DNA of 64,000 nucleotides from Streptomyces luomodiensis (GCF_031679605.1 NZ_CP117522.1:1736001-1800000); one strand, 5' to 3'; positions 1 through 8,674 are shown, counted from the stretch's first letter. Numbers and translations: made by a program. The notes: a model not told the origin generated them from the sequence alone.

Positions 1-432
1 CGCGTTGGGCGGGGTCTTGTCGACCACGATCTCCTTGCCGCTGCGCTTGAGCTCCAGATCGAGCACCCGGTCCCACAGCAGATGCTCCAGTTCGCTCTTG
101 TCGAGTTCGAGCTCCTTCATGGCATCCGGGGTGAAGTCGCGGTCCATGTGCACGTGCAGGGTGCGCAGATGCATCTCGTGCGGAGCGCGGATCTTCGAGT
201 GGCTGTTGAGCAGCACGCGCAGCAGAGTGGAGCCGGAGCGCACCGGGGAGAGGATGAAGACCGGCGACTCGACCAGCCGGGGCGTGTGCGGGGCCACGTA
301 GCGATCCGTCTCGCCGGTTTCCCGGGTACGACGGGCAGCGGCGGTGCCGCTGCCCGCGTTTGACGTCGGCGGGCGCAGGGCCTGGACCAGGAGCCTGCCT
401 CGCCGCTTCAGCCCCTTGCTGACGGCGCTCAT
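1..432 (-). CDS. Sulfotransferase family protein, N-terminal part (runs off left edge)
   Basis: The protein begins [19 protein letters not shown] and is read on the minus strand until the window ends, giving 144 codons without a stop. Around residues 53-75 it carries [20 protein letters not shown], the 5-prime-phosphosulfate (PAPS) binding loop of sulfotransferases, in the form RSGSTLL, followed by NSH. Such enzymes transfer a sulfuryl group from PAPS to an alcohol or sugar; the acceptor cannot be told from this fragment. The ATG at 432 is chosen because the next upstream in-frame-looking ATG (440) hits a stop at once. The C-terminal half, including the 3-prime-phosphate loop, is outside the window. 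Confidence 0.85.
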   Translation of the reverse strand, partial: MSAVSKGLKRRGRLLVQALRPPTSNAGSGTAAARRTRETGETDRYVAPHTPRLVESPVFILSPVRSGSTLLRVLLNSHSKIRAPHEMHLRTLHVHMDRDFTPDAMKELELDKSELEHLLWDRVLDLELKRSGKEIVVDKTPPNA

Positions 433-698
433 CGGAACATCTCGCACTATTCCACCCTTTCCTGGACCCCAAGTCGGCGCGTCACTCCCCCGGTTGACGC
501 GATTGCAGGGGGACAGGGCAAACTCAGGGTGTCCAGGAGGTGACGGGACGCCGCGAGGGCTCCGCGGTCACCGGTTGCCACCTGCGGTGATGTGCTTGGC
601 TTAATTTATGCTTTACGACAGCATCCACCCGGCCGGTGATGCCCCAGGCGGCCGCGGCGTGGTCCCGGCAGGTCCCGCGTGGCGATGCGCCGACGGGT
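433..698. other. Intergenic region without a recognised gene
   Basis: These 266 bp separate the sulfotransferase start from the terD stop. I see no ORF with plausible codon usage, no tRNA and no convincing strong hairpin. The stretch presumably holds the sulfotransferase promoter, reading leftward. Confidence 0.4.
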
Positions 699-1271
699 TC
701 ACACGTTGACGCCGTAGTCCTTGGCGATGCCCACCAGGCCCGACGCGTAGCCCTGGCCGATCGCGCGGAACTTCCACTCCCCGTCCCGCCGGTACAGCTG
801 GCCGAACACCATCGCGGTCTCGTCGTGGCCGTCCTCGGTCAGCTCGTAGCGGCACATCTCCACACCGGCCGCCTGGTGCACCACACGGATGTAGGCATCG
901 CGCACCCGGCCGAAGGTGTGGGCCGCGCCGCCCTGATCGTGGATCGACACCACGAACACGACCGACTCCGCCTCGGGCGGCAGCAAGGTGAAGTCGACGG
1001 CGATCTGCTCGTCGTCCCCCTCACCCTCGCCGGTCCTGTTGTCGCCGGTGTGCCGTACGGAGTTCTCGGGTGTGGCCCGGTTGTTGAAGAAGACGAAGTG
1101 CTGATCGGACAGGACCCGGCCGTCCGCCCCCAGCACCAGGGCGCTCGCGTCGAGGTCCACATCGCCGGGACCGGTGTTCACCTTCCAGCCGAGGCCCGCG
1201 ACGACGCTGGCGACGCCGGGCTGGGAGCGGGTGAGGGAGAGATTGCCGCCTTTGGTCAGGCTCACAGTCAC
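699..1271 (-). CDS. terD: TerD-family calcium-binding stress protein
   Basis: This 190-residue protein matches TerD/CABP-type tellurium resistance proteins over its whole length: the start MTVSLTKGGNLSLT, the acidic calcium-binding stretch DLDASALVLGADGRV, FVFFNN, the GDDEQIAVDF strand, and a C-terminal YGVNV. TerD proteins are cytoplasmic Ca2+-binding proteins linked to tellurite, oxidative and developmental stress; the exact activity is not settled. The start is a GTG with AGGAG about nine bases upstream. The gene is divergent from the TerB-ArsR fusion, and two 16-bp palindromes lie between them (1316-1331 and 1367-1382), so shared control is likely. Confidence 0.95.
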   Translation of the reverse strand: MTVSLTKGGNLSLTRSQPGVASVVAGLGWKVNTGPGDVDLDASALVLGADGRVLSDQHFVFFNNRATPENSVRHTGDNRTGEGEGDDEQIAVDFTLLPPEAESVVFVVSIHDQGGAAHTFGRVRDAYIRVVHQAAGVEMCRYELTEDGHDETAMVFGQLYRRDGEWKFRAIGQGYASGLVGIAKDYGVNV

Positions 1272-1315
1272 AGGGCACAGCTCCTGGGTTCGAAGTGATC
1301 AACAGGCGCCTAGAA

Positions 1316-1331
1316 TCTACAGCACTGTAGA
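1316..1331. promoter_or_regulatory. Palindromic operator, copy 1 (TCTACA-N4-TGTAGA)
   Basis: The sequence TCTACAGCACTGTAGA is a perfect inverted repeat. The same architecture recurs at 1367-1382, 51 bp away, about five helical turns. Both lie in the 157-bp gap between divergent terD and the TerB-ArsR gene. I infer that it is the binding site of the ArsR-like domain encoded next door. Confidence 0.7.
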
Positions 1332-1366
1332 ACCACGGATGCGCGGCCTCTTTTTCGCGACAGCTG

Positions 1367-1382
1367 TCTACAAACCTGTAGA
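1367..1382. promoter_or_regulatory. Palindromic operator, copy 2 (TCTACA-N4-TGTAGA)
   Basis: The sequence TCTACAAACCTGTAGA has the same outer arms as copy 1 with a different 4-bp centre. It sits 46 bp upstream of the ATG of the TerB-ArsR gene. Conservation of the arms but not the centre is what a dimeric regulator site looks like. Confidence 0.7.
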
Positions 1383-1428
1383 TTCTGCTCCCGTGTCACG
1401 TCATGGGTAAGCCGACAAGGAGACGCAG

Positions 1429-2286
1429 ATGGCGCTGTGGGACCGCCTCAAGTACTCGGTCCAGACGATGCAGGCTCAGCTCACGGCGAAGAAGACCGAG
1501 CTGCAGAGCGGGGCGTTCCGGGACGCGAGCATGGCGATGTGCGCCCTGGTGGCGGCGGCGGACGGCACGATCGACCCGTCCGAGAGACGACGCGTCGCCC
1601 AGCTGATCGCCACCAACGACGTGCTCCAGAGCTTCCCCTCGGACGATCTGCACCGCCGCTTCGAGGACCATCTCGATCAGCTGACCGCGGACTTCACCCT
1701 CGGCAAGGTCGGCGCCTTGCAGGAGATCGGCAAGGCGAAGAGGAAGCCCGCCGAGGCACGGGCCGTCATCCAGATCGGCATCGTCATCGGCTGCGCCGAC
1801 GGCCACTTCGACGACAGTGAACGGGCCGTCGTCCATGAAGTCTGCTCGGCCCTGGACATTCCGCCGGCCGAGTTCGACCTGCACCGGGCGCTCCGGGTCC
1901 CCCGTCAGGACCGCGGCCCCCAGGCGGACCGCGGGACGCGCTCCGAGGCCGCCATACCCGGCGACGACCTTCAGGTCTTCCTCAAGGCGCTGGCCAGCGG
2001 GACCCGCCAGAAGCTCTTCTCGCACTTCTCCGACGGGCAGGAGCTGACGGTCGGCGAGGTCGCCGAGCGGGCCGGGCTCGGCCCGTCGACCACCTCCGAG
2101 CACCTCGCGGTCCTCCGCCGCGGCGGCCTGCTCCAGTCGACGCGCAGCGGCAAGCTGGTCCGCTACCGCGCAGACCGGGAAGGCATCGCCGAACTGCTCG
2201 AACAGCTCCATGGCTACCTCCTCGCCCCGCCCGAGCCCGCCCCGGCCCCGGCCGAGTCCCAGGACAGCCGCCCGCCCCAGGGCTAG
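1429..2286 (+). CDS. TerB domain fused to an ArsR-like winged-helix DNA-binding domain
   Basis: Residues 1-151 are a full TerB domain (MALWDRLK, VAAADGTIDPSERRR, GIVIGCADGHFDDSE, with acidic metal-binding motifs) and end at EFDL, where stand-alone streptomycete TerB proteins normally stop. After a polar linker (152-179), residues 180-265 form an ArsR-type winged helix: FLKALASGTRQKLFSHF, LTVGEVAERAGLGPSTTSEHLAVLRRGGLL, then a wing with GKLVRYR. A short Pro-rich tail follows. The ArsR part lacks the classic ELCVCD metal-sensing cysteines, so the TerB half may be the sensor. AAGGAG sits seven bases before the ATG. It probably regulates itself and divergent terD through the two palindromes upstream. 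Both domain calls are firm; the regulatory role is inferred. Confidence 0.85.
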   Translation: MALWDRLKYSVQTMQAQLTAKKTELQSGAFRDASMAMCALVAAADGTIDPSERRRVAQLIATNDVLQSFPSDDLHRRFEDHLDQLTADFTLGKVGALQEIGKAKRKPAEARAVIQIGIVIGCADGHFDDSERAVVHEVCSALDIPPAEFDLHRALRVPRQDRGPQADRGTRSEAAIPGDDLQVFLKALASGTRQKLFSHFSDGQELTVGEVAERAGLGPSTTSEHLAVLRRGGLLQSTRSGKLVRYRADREGIAELLEQLHGYLLAPPEPAPAPAESQDSRPPQG

Positions 2287-2318
2287 CGACGGGCGCCCCA
2301 GGGCTAGCGACGGGCGCC
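2278..2318. repeat. Short tandem duplication at the terB-arsR stop codon
   Basis: A unit of about 20 bp (CAGGGCTAGCGACGGGCGCC) occurs twice in tandem, the first copy containing the TAG stop of the upstream gene. A more divergent third copy follows. It looks like replication slippage in GC-rich DNA; no function is evident. Confidence 0.6.
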
Positions 2319-2343
2319 AGGGCCGGCGCCGGGCGCGCGATGG

Positions 2344-2856
2344 CTAGCGCCGGGGAGCGCGTCGCCGGACGCCCCGTTCGAGGACCCGCTCCAGCAGGTG
2401 CAGCGCCTCCACCACCCGCTCCCGGTCCTCTCCCAGTCCGGCCAGCAGTTCCGCCTCGACCGCCAGCTGGCGGGGGAACATGGCGTCGATCACCTCGCAC
2501 CCCGCCGGTGTGGCGGTGACCAGGGCGGCGCGGCGGTCCGCGGGGCTCGGGCGGCGTTCGACGTAGCCGCGCTTCTCGAGCTTGGCCAGCGTCTTGCTGA
2601 CGGCCGCGCGGGAGCAGCCCAGGCTCTCGGCGAGCCGCCGGGCGATCACCGGGTCGTCGGCGTGCCGCAGCTGCACCAGCACGTCGACCTCCGGCGCGGT
2701 CAGCGGGGCACCGTCGTACAGCGGCTCCAGGGCGACGGTGAGCAGTACCTCCATGCGCTTGAGGGGCCCCACGACATCCATGGGAGAGGTGTCGAGGTCG
2801 GGGTTGGCCGCCGCCCACAGCGCGCGAAAGTCGACGGAGGTCGAGGGGTGAGTCAT
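2344..2856 (-). CDS. MarR-family transcriptional regulator
   Basis: This 170-residue protein (from the ATG at 2856) has a MarR winged helix: LTAPEVDVLVQLRHADDPVIARRLAESLGCSRAAVSKTLAKLEKRGYVERR, then the wing SPADRRAALVTATPAG. The tail is a helical dimerisation region rich in Glu and Leu. An in-frame TTG at 2868 would add four residues, but the ATG is preferred. It is divergent from the Bcr/CflA efflux gene with 51 bp between starts, an arrangement typical of a MarR repressor controlling its own pump. The C-terminus is very basic (RRRAPRR). Confidence 0.88.
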   Translation of the reverse strand: MTHPSTSVDFRALWAAANPDLDTSPMDVVGPLKRMEVLLTVALEPLYDGAPLTAPEVDVLVQLRHADDPVIARRLAESLGCSRAAVSKTLAKLEKRGYVERRPSPADRRAALVTATPAGCEVIDAMFPRQLAVEAELLAGLGEDRERVVEALHLLERVLERGVRRRAPRR

Positions 2857-2870
2857 GGTCGCCGCCAAAA

Positions 2871-2880
2871 TTGTTAACCA
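2871..2880. promoter_or_regulatory. Possible MarR operator in the divergent promoter
   Basis: TTGTTAACCA is an imperfect palindrome centred on GTTAAC, between the divergent marR and efflux genes. It is short, so the assignment is weak; the position is what suggests it. Confidence 0.3.
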
Positions 2881-2907
2881 GTAGACGAATGCTTTACCGT
2901 CTCGGGC

Positions 2908-4149
2908 ATGGTAGCCAAGTCACCGCAGTCGGTGCCCACGGTGTCCGCCGTCACCGACCCATCCCGCCGGCCCGCCGCTCTGATCGCGCTCCTCGGCGCG
3001 CTGACCGCCGTAGCGCCCCTGGCGATCGACATGTACGTGCCCGGCTTCCCGGAGATGGCCCGCACGCTGCACACCAACGACTCCTCCGTGCAGCTGTCCA
3101 TGACCGGGTTCCTCGCCGGGCTGGTCATCGGGCAGCTGGTCATCGGTCCGCTGAGTGACGGCCTCGGCCGTCGCCGTCCGCTGATCGCCGGAACCGCGCT
3201 GTTCGTCGTGTTGTCACTGGTGTGCGTGGTCGCGCCCACCATTGAGCTGCTGATCGTCGCCCGGTTCCTCCAGGGTGTCGCGGGGGCCGCCGGCATGGTG
3301 CTGGCGCGAGCGGTCCTCACCGACCGCTTCCACGGGCCGCGACTGCCGCACTACTTCTCGCTGCTGAGCATGGTGCTGGGCGTGGCGCCGGTCGCGGCGC
3401 CCGTCATCGGAGGTGCGGTGCTGTCGGCCGGCAGCTGGCGGTGGGTCTTCGGGGCTCTCGCGGTCTTCGGGGTCGCGCTCTTCCTCGCGGTACTGCGCGG
3501 GGTCCCGGAGTCGCTGCCGCCGGAGCGCCGGCAGCAGGGCGGGGTGGCCGGCAGCTTCCGGGCCATGGGCCGGCTGCTGGGCCACCGGGCCTTCCTCGGC
3601 TGCGCGCTCACGCTGGGGTTCACCAGCGCCGCGCTGTTCGCCTACATCGCCGGGTCCAGTTTCGTCTTCCAGGACGTCTACGGCACGTCGGCGGGGCTGT
3701 ACAGCCTGATCTTCGCGACGAACGCCTGCGGCATGCTGCTCGCCAGCGCGGTCTTCGGCACGCTGTCGCGGCGGATGGCACTGGGCACGCTGCTGAGCGC
3801 GTCGGTCGTGGTCGCCTCCGCCGCCGTCCTGCTCCAGGTGCTGCTGCTCGCCACGGTCGGTGGCAGCCTGGCCGGCACCTGGGTCACCGTCTTCTTCGCC
3901 GCTTTCGGCATCGGCGGCGTCTTCCCCGCCACCATGAGCCTTGGGCAGTCGTTCGGACGGGAGGCGTCCGGAGCCGCGTCCGCGCTGCTCGGCGGGATCC
4001 AGTTCCTGTTCGGCGCCGCCGCCTCACCGCTCGTCGGCGCCTTCGGCACCACCAGCGCCACGCCGATGGCCGGCACGATGCTCACCGCCCTCATCTGCGC
4101 CGCCGTCTGCCTCGTGCTGCTGATACGTCCCTGGCGGTCCGTCGGCTGA
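2908..4149 (+). CDS. Bcr/CflA-family drug efflux MFS transporter
   Basis: This 413-residue membrane protein has about twelve hydrophobic segments. The first helix carries APLAIDMYVPGFPEMA, the signature of Bcr/CflA multidrug exporters, and the cytoplasmic loop 2-3 has GPLSDGLGRRRPL, the MFS motif A. The family exports drugs, for example bicyclomycin and chloramphenicol, or small metabolites by proton antiport. The neighbouring divergent MarR regulator suggests induction by a small-molecule ligand. Substrate unknown. Confidence 0.9.
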   Translation: MVAKSPQSVPTVSAVTDPSRRPAALIALLGALTAVAPLAIDMYVPGFPEMARTLHTNDSSVQLSMTGFLAGLVIGQLVIGPLSDGLGRRRPLIAGTALFVVLSLVCVVAPTIELLIVARFLQGVAGAAGMVLARAVLTDRFHGPRLPHYFSLLSMVLGVAPVAAPVIGGAVLSAGSWRWVFGALAVFGVALFLAVLRGVPESLPPERRQQGGVAGSFRAMGRLLGHRAFLGCALTLGFTSAALFAYIAGSSFVFQDVYGTSAGLYSLIFATNACGMLLASAVFGTLSRRMALGTLLSASVVVASAAVLLQVLLLATVGGSLAGTWVTVFFAAFGIGGVFPATMSLGQSFGREASGAASALLGGIQFLFGAAASPLVGAFGTTSATPMAGTMLTALICAAVCLVLLIRPWRSVG

Positions 4150-4378
4150 CCGGCGCTGATCAGACTACAGATTCTTTTACGACCGGACGGCGGGACGTAG
4201 GCCCGGCCGCACGCGGCGGGGTGGCGTCCGCGCCGTTTCGGGCACTTCTCGTGGGCACCAACAACGAATGGCGACACAATCATTGACGGACGGCACAGAA
4301 GGCGACCATTCTGTTGCGGGCGCTCTACGGCTCACCCGGTGAACGCTCACCGGACGCCCCGACAGAGAGGTCCCGTCA

Positions 4379-5347
4379 GTGAAGTTCTCCGTCCGCGCCC
4401 CCGTACTCGCCGCGCTGTCCACCGCGTTGGTCATCACCGCGACAGCCGCCTCCTCCCTCTCACGGCCGTCGCCCACCACCCCGCACACCCCACCGGCACA
4501 GGCCGCGTCCTCGGCCTCGGCCCGGCCCGCCATCGAGCGGTCCCACTCCGTGGTGCGCGAGCCCGCGCGCCACACCGAAGGCTCCGCCGCCTCGTACACC
4601 GTCTTCCGCCCCGCCGACACCAACCGGAAGCTGCCGGTCCTTGTCTACGGCAACGGCGCGTGCCGGCACGCCAGCGCCAACCGCATGATCGGCACCCACA
4701 CGCTGGTGGCGTCGCACGGTTTCATCGTCATCGCCGTAGGGGGGTTCGACCAGCCGGACCAGGACGAGGAAGGCACCCCCGAACCCGATGTCCTGCGCGA
4801 CGCCATCACCTGGGCGGAGCGGGAGAACCAGCGGAAGGGCAGCTCCCTGCTGCACCGGATCGACACCCGCCGCATCGCGGTCGGCGGGAACTCCTGCGGA
4901 GGGCTGGAGGCCCTGGTGGCCGGGGCCGATCCGCGGGTGGCGTCCGTGGCCTCGCTCAACAGCGGCTTCTTCGCGGACGGCCGGTTCGGCTACGGGCGGG
5001 AGGAACTGAAGAAGCTGCACACGCCCACGCTGTTCGTCGACGGCGGCCCCGATGACCAGGCCCACGAGAACAGCCGCGCCAACTACGACCTGGTGGACGT
5101 GCCGGCCGTGCGGGCGACCAACCCGTCCGCCGGGCACAGCGGACTGTGGTACGGACTGCGCGACGGTGAGGTCAACGGCAGCATCCGCGAGGAGGGCGTC
5201 GCCGTCGTCGTGCAGTGGCTCGACTTCACGCTCAACGGCAACCGCACCGCCCGCGACTACTTCCTCGGTGACGACTGCGGGCTGTGCTCCGTGGCCGGCT
5301 GGCAGGACATCACCGCCAAGGGCTTCACGGAAGAGGGGGCCCGATGA
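4379..5347 (+). CDS. Secreted alpha/beta hydrolase (GNSCG nucleophile)
   Basis: This 322-residue protein starts with a GTG behind GAGAGG and has an N-terminal signal region (hydrophobic stretch about residues 8-27). The fold markers are LPVLVYGNGACRH (oxyanion region), VGGNSCGGLEAL with nucleophile Ser172 in a GxSxG motif, FVDGGPDDQ with the likely catalytic Asp, and SAGHSGLWYG with the likely His. It resembles secreted actinobacterial esterases of the dienelactone-hydrolase/cutinase-like group; the ester it cleaves cannot be told. The stop overlaps the next start (ATGA), so it is translationally coupled to the CocE/NonD-type hydrolase. Confidence 0.8.
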   Translation: MKFSVRAPVLAALSTALVITATAASSLSRPSPTTPHTPPAQAASSASARPAIERSHSVVREPARHTEGSAASYTVFRPADTNRKLPVLVYGNGACRHASANRMIGTHTLVASHGFIVIAVGGFDQPDQDEEGTPEPDVLRDAITWAERENQRKGSSLLHRIDTRRIAVGGNSCGGLEALVAGADPRVASVASLNSGFFADGRFGYGREELKKLHTPTLFVDGGPDDQAHENSRANYDLVDVPAVRATNPSAGHSGLWYGLRDGEVNGSIREEGVAVVVQWLDFTLNGNRTARDYFLGDDCGLCSVAGWQDITAKGFTEEGAR

Positions 5348-7119
5348 GGCGGCTGCTGACGGCCCTCGTGGCCCTGCTCATGACCGCCGCGCTCGGCGCC
5401 CCCGCCCTGGCCGAGTCGCCCGGCCTGGTGTCCCGGCCGGGGCAGTACGAGGGCTACGCCCCGGTGCTGTACGACGAATGGGTGCGCACCTCGCAGTACG
5501 TACCCACCCGCGACGGCACCCGCCTGGCCGTGGACCTCTACCGGCCCGCCGTCGACGGCAAGCCAGTGGACCGCCCGTTCCCGGTGGTCTGGGAGCACCA
5601 GCTCAGCCGGGCGTCACGGGCCGAGGACGGTTCGGTGAGCCTGCGCGGCGTCACCAGCGGCATGGCCGACCTCACCGCGTACGGCTATGTGGTGGCGTTC
5701 GTCGACCGGCGTGGCAACGGCGCCTCGTTCGGCACCATGACCGGCTACCACTCGCGCACGGAGGCCGCCGACGCCTACGACATCACCGAATGGCTGGCCG
5801 CCCAGCCCTGGAGCGACGGCGAGGTCGGTGTGTTCGGCTGCTCCAACACCGGCGATGCCGCGATGCAGGCGGCCACCGTCGGGGCGCCGCACCTCAAGGC
5901 GGTCTTCGCGGGCAACTACTCCTTCCACAAGTACGACGCCTTCCAGCGCGGCGGGATACGCGCCAACTGGGGCGTCGGCCCCAACCGCACCCGCGAGGAG
6001 GACCTGCGCAACCTCCCGGTCGACGCCGACCCCGACGGCACGCTGCTGCGCCAGGCCGTGGAGCAGCACCAGGCGAACACCTCCCTGCGGGACATGTGGC
6101 GGGCGGCGCCCTACCGCGACAGCTACGTCGACTCGGTCGGCACCCGGCCGTGGACCGAGTACAGCGTGGCCACGTACCGGGAGGCGATCGAACGCTCCGG
6201 CGTCCCCCTCTACAGCTACGACGGCTGGGACGACGACTTCCGCAAGGAGAGCCTGGTCAGCGCGGCGACCCTGAGCAACCCGCACAAGGTGCTCATCGGC
6301 CCGTGGCAGCACTGCGAGAACCAGGGGTTCGACATCGTGGCCGAGCGGCACCGGTTCTTCGACTACTGGCTCAAGGGCATCGACAACGGCATCATGGACG
6401 AGCCGCCGGTCCACTACTACACCGGCTCCTTCGACGGCACGGGCCAGTGGCGCGACACCGCGCAGTGGCCGCCCCGCCCGTCCGCGCGGCAGACCCGTTA
6501 CTACCTGGCCGACGGTCCGACCGGCACCGTCGACTCGGTCAACGACGGCGGGCTCACCCGCGACCGTCCACGCGGACACGGCGGCAAGGACGACTACACC
6601 GTCGACTACTCCGTCAGCTGCCCCGACCCGGTCGATCAGGAGCAGACCTGTCCGCAGGACGCCAAGGGGCTGACCTACACCACGGCGCCCCTGAAGCGGC
6701 ACACCGAACTGACCGGCCACCCGGTCGTCTCGCTCCGGTTGTCCGCCACCAGTGCGGACGGCAATGTCTTCGCCTACCTCTCGGACGTCGCCCCGGACGG
6801 CACCGTGCGCATCCTCACCGACGGCAGGCTCCGCCTGGCGCTGCGCGGCACCCAGCGGGCGCCGTACGACGTCCTCGGCACACCGTGGCGCCGAGGCGAC
6901 ACCGCGGACGCGCGACCGATGCCGAGCGGCAAGGCGGAGCGGGTCGACTTCGACATGCTCCCCCTGTCGTCCGTGGTCCCGGCCGGGCACCGGCTGCGGA
7001 TCACGATCACCGGGGCCGATGTGCGCGAGAGCGACCGCACCGAGGTGAGTCCCGCGCCGGTGTACACCGTGCACCGCGAGCCGGCCCGAGCATCGTCGAT
7101 CACCCTGCCGGTCGTGTGA
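5344..7119 (+). CDS. Secreted CocE/NonD-family (S15-like) acyl hydrolase
   Basis: This 591-residue protein starts at an ATG overlapping the previous stop. The signal peptide ends near ALA-ESP (about residue 23). The catalytic domain has MADLTAYGYVVAFVDRRGNGAS, nucleophile Ser167 in VGVFGCSNTGDAAM, YDGWDDDF for the acid and GPWQHC for the His. The last 200 residues form the C-terminal jelly roll of this family (PVVSLRLSATSADGNVFAYL, RLRITITGAD). Known members include cocaine esterase, glutaryl acylase and X-Pro dipeptidyl peptidase. The nucleophile elbow GCSNTG differs from the usual GxSYxG. A strong hairpin follows at 7127-7166, closing the two-gene operon. Confidence 0.87.
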   Translation: MRRLLTALVALLMTAALGAPALAESPGLVSRPGQYEGYAPVLYDEWVRTSQYVPTRDGTRLAVDLYRPAVDGKPVDRPFPVVWEHQLSRASRAEDGSVSLRGVTSGMADLTAYGYVVAFVDRRGNGASFGTMTGYHSRTEAADAYDITEWLAAQPWSDGEVGVFGCSNTGDAAMQAATVGAPHLKAVFAGNYSFHKYDAFQRGGIRANWGVGPNRTREEDLRNLPVDADPDGTLLRQAVEQHQANTSLRDMWRAAPYRDSYVDSVGTRPWTEYSVATYREAIERSGVPLYSYDGWDDDFRKESLVSAATLSNPHKVLIGPWQHCENQGFDIVAERHRFFDYWLKGIDNGIMDEPPVHYYTGSFDGTGQWRDTAQWPPRPSARQTRYYLADGPTGTVDSVNDGGLTRDRPRGHGGKDDYTVDYSVSCPDPVDQEQTCPQDAKGLTYTTAPLKRHTELTGHPVVSLRLSATSADGNVFAYLSDVAPDGTVRILTDGRLRLALRGTQRAPYDVLGTPWRRGDTADARPMPSGKAERVDFDMLPLSSVVPAGHRLRITITGADVRESDRTEVSPAPVYTVHREPARASSITLPVV

Positions 7120-7126
7120 CGCACAC

Positions 7127-7166
7127 CGGAACGCCGCGCCGGGGCGCCACCCGGCGCGGCGTTCCG
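7127..7166 (+). terminator. Strong hairpin after the CocE/NonD-type gene
   Basis: Perfect arms of 17 bp (7127-7143 and 7150-7166) enclose a 6-base loop, eight bases after the stop codon. There is no U-tract, as is common for streptomycete terminators. Confidence 0.75.
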
Positions 7167-7228
7167 TATCGCAGGCATCCGGCAGGCATCCGGCAACAGA
7201 GAGCCGGCAACAGAGAGAAGGAACGAAC

Positions 7229-8623
7229 ATGTCAGCGAAACGGCTTCGCCGTGCCATCGCCGTCTGTCTGGCGGCGGTCGGCGTCGCGGCGCTCGCCACC
7301 CCGGCCGCCGGGGCCGCCACCGGCACCCGGGCGTGCCCCGAGAACTCCCCCACCGGGGTGTTCTGCACCGCCGGTGAACTGGCCGACGGCACCCCGTACC
7401 GATTCGTCGTTCCGGACCGCTGGAACGGCATCGTCGTCACCGAGCTCGACTTCGTGGACCGCGCGCCGGACCATCCGCTGACCGAGCGGCTGACCGCCCG
7501 CGGCTACGCCGTCGGCGGCACCACCCGCGACATCACGGGCTGGAACATCGCCGCCGCCATCGACAACCAGGCCGCGGCCGTCGAGCGGTTCGAGGACGCC
7601 GTCGGCCATCCCCGCTGGGCCATCACCGCGGGGCGCTCCATGGGCGGCTTCGTCTCCGCGGGCGCCGCCCAGGTGCACCCGGAGACCTTCGACGCCGCCG
7701 TCCCGTTCTGCGGCGGCCTCGGCGGAGCCGTCGGACAGTGGAACCAGAAGCTCGACACCGTCTTCACGCTCAAATCGCTCCTCTTCCCGGACACCGGGCT
7801 CCCGGTCACCGGCGTCCCCGCCGACACCGACCAGGCGACGCGGGCGTGGACCTCGGCCCTGGCGGCGGCGCAGCGGACGCCGGAAGGCAAGGCCCGTATC
7901 GCGCTGGCGGCGGCGATCGGCCAGCTTCCGGGGTGGGGCCTCACCGCGGACGGCGAGCCGACGCCGAGGCCCGATCCGGGCGACGCCGACGAGGTCCAGG
8001 AAGGGATGTACCGCGCCCTCGCGGGCGGTTTCTCTCCGTACATCGGCCAGGCGATGAGCAGCCGCCGGGCCATCGAGACGCTCGCCGGCGGCAACCCGTC
8101 CTGGAACACCGGCGTGGACTACGCGCGGCAGTTGGCGAAGGCCGACGCGGCCCAGCGGCGGACCGTCCGGGAGCTCTACGCCCGCGCCGGGCTGGACCTC
8201 CGCGACGACCTGCGGACGCTGGCCCGCGCGCCGCGGATCTCGGCCGAACCCGCGGCGGTGCGCTACCTGGAGAAGGGCATCGTGTTCGACGGCGACCTGC
8301 GCGTCCCCGTCCTCACCGTCAACCCGATCGGGGACCAGATCGCCACCGTCGCCCAGCAGCAGTCCTACGAGTCGGCGGCCAGGGCGGCGGGGAAGGCGTC
8401 CCTGCTGCGGCAGAGCTACCTCGAGACGGTGGGGCACTGCGCCTTCACCACCGGGGAGCAACTGGCCGCCATCACCGCCATGACGCACCGGCTGGCCACC
8501 GGGAGGTGGTCCGACGTGGCCACGCCCGAGAGCCTGAACCGCCGGGCGGAGGCCGCCGGGGACGGGCCTGGCCGTTACGTCCACTACCGGCCGCCGGTGT
8601 TCAACCGCCCCTACACCGGCTGA
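7229..8623 (+). CDS. Secreted alpha/beta hydrolase (GRSMGG nucleophile)
   Basis: This 464-residue protein has a clear signal peptide (basic start MSAKRLRR, hydrophobic core, cleavage near AGA-ATG). The hydrolase core has Ser137 in TAGRSMGGFVSAGA, a likely acid in NPIGDQIA and a likely His in VGHCAFTTGEQ near residue 405. A long insertion (about residues 165-330) may form a lid. Its own RBS (GAAGGA) and the upstream terminator suggest a separate transcription unit, although it is the third secreted hydrolase in a row. The substrate is unknown. Confidence 0.8.
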   Translation: MSAKRLRRAIAVCLAAVGVAALATPAAGAATGTRACPENSPTGVFCTAGELADGTPYRFVVPDRWNGIVVTELDFVDRAPDHPLTERLTARGYAVGGTTRDITGWNIAAAIDNQAAAVERFEDAVGHPRWAITAGRSMGGFVSAGAAQVHPETFDAAVPFCGGLGGAVGQWNQKLDTVFTLKSLLFPDTGLPVTGVPADTDQATRAWTSALAAAQRTPEGKARIALAAAIGQLPGWGLTADGEPTPRPDPGDADEVQEGMYRALAGGFSPYIGQAMSSRRAIETLAGGNPSWNTGVDYARQLAKADAAQRRTVRELYARAGLDLRDDLRTLARAPRISAEPAAVRYLEKGIVFDGDLRVPVLTVNPIGDQIATVAQQQSYESAARAAGKASLLRQSYLETVGHCAFTTGEQLAAITAMTHRLATGRWSDVATPESLNRRAEAAGDGPGRYVHYRPPVFNRPYTG

Positions 8624-8641
8624 CCGTCTCTCTCCCCCGAA

Positions 8642-8674
8642 GAGGCCGCGCCGGGTGGACGCCGGCGCGGCCTC
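8642..8674. terminator. Bidirectional hairpin between convergent genes
   Basis: Perfect 13-bp arms GAGGCCGCGCCGG / CCGGCGCGGCCTC flank a 7-base loop between the hydrolase stop (8623) and the stop of the convergent ABC ATPase (8681). It can serve both strands. Confidence 0.8.

Noticed and set aside
613..855. Small ORF overlapping the terD 3-prime end
   Set aside because: It lies mostly inside terD in another frame, is Arg/Pro-rich and has no RBS.
5052..7481. An 809-codon open frame overlapping the secreted hydrolases
   Set aside because: It is in another frame of the hydrolase genes, has the Arg/Pro/Ala composition typical of out-of-frame GC-rich DNA, and no recognisable domains. The known-family proteins occupy the other frames.
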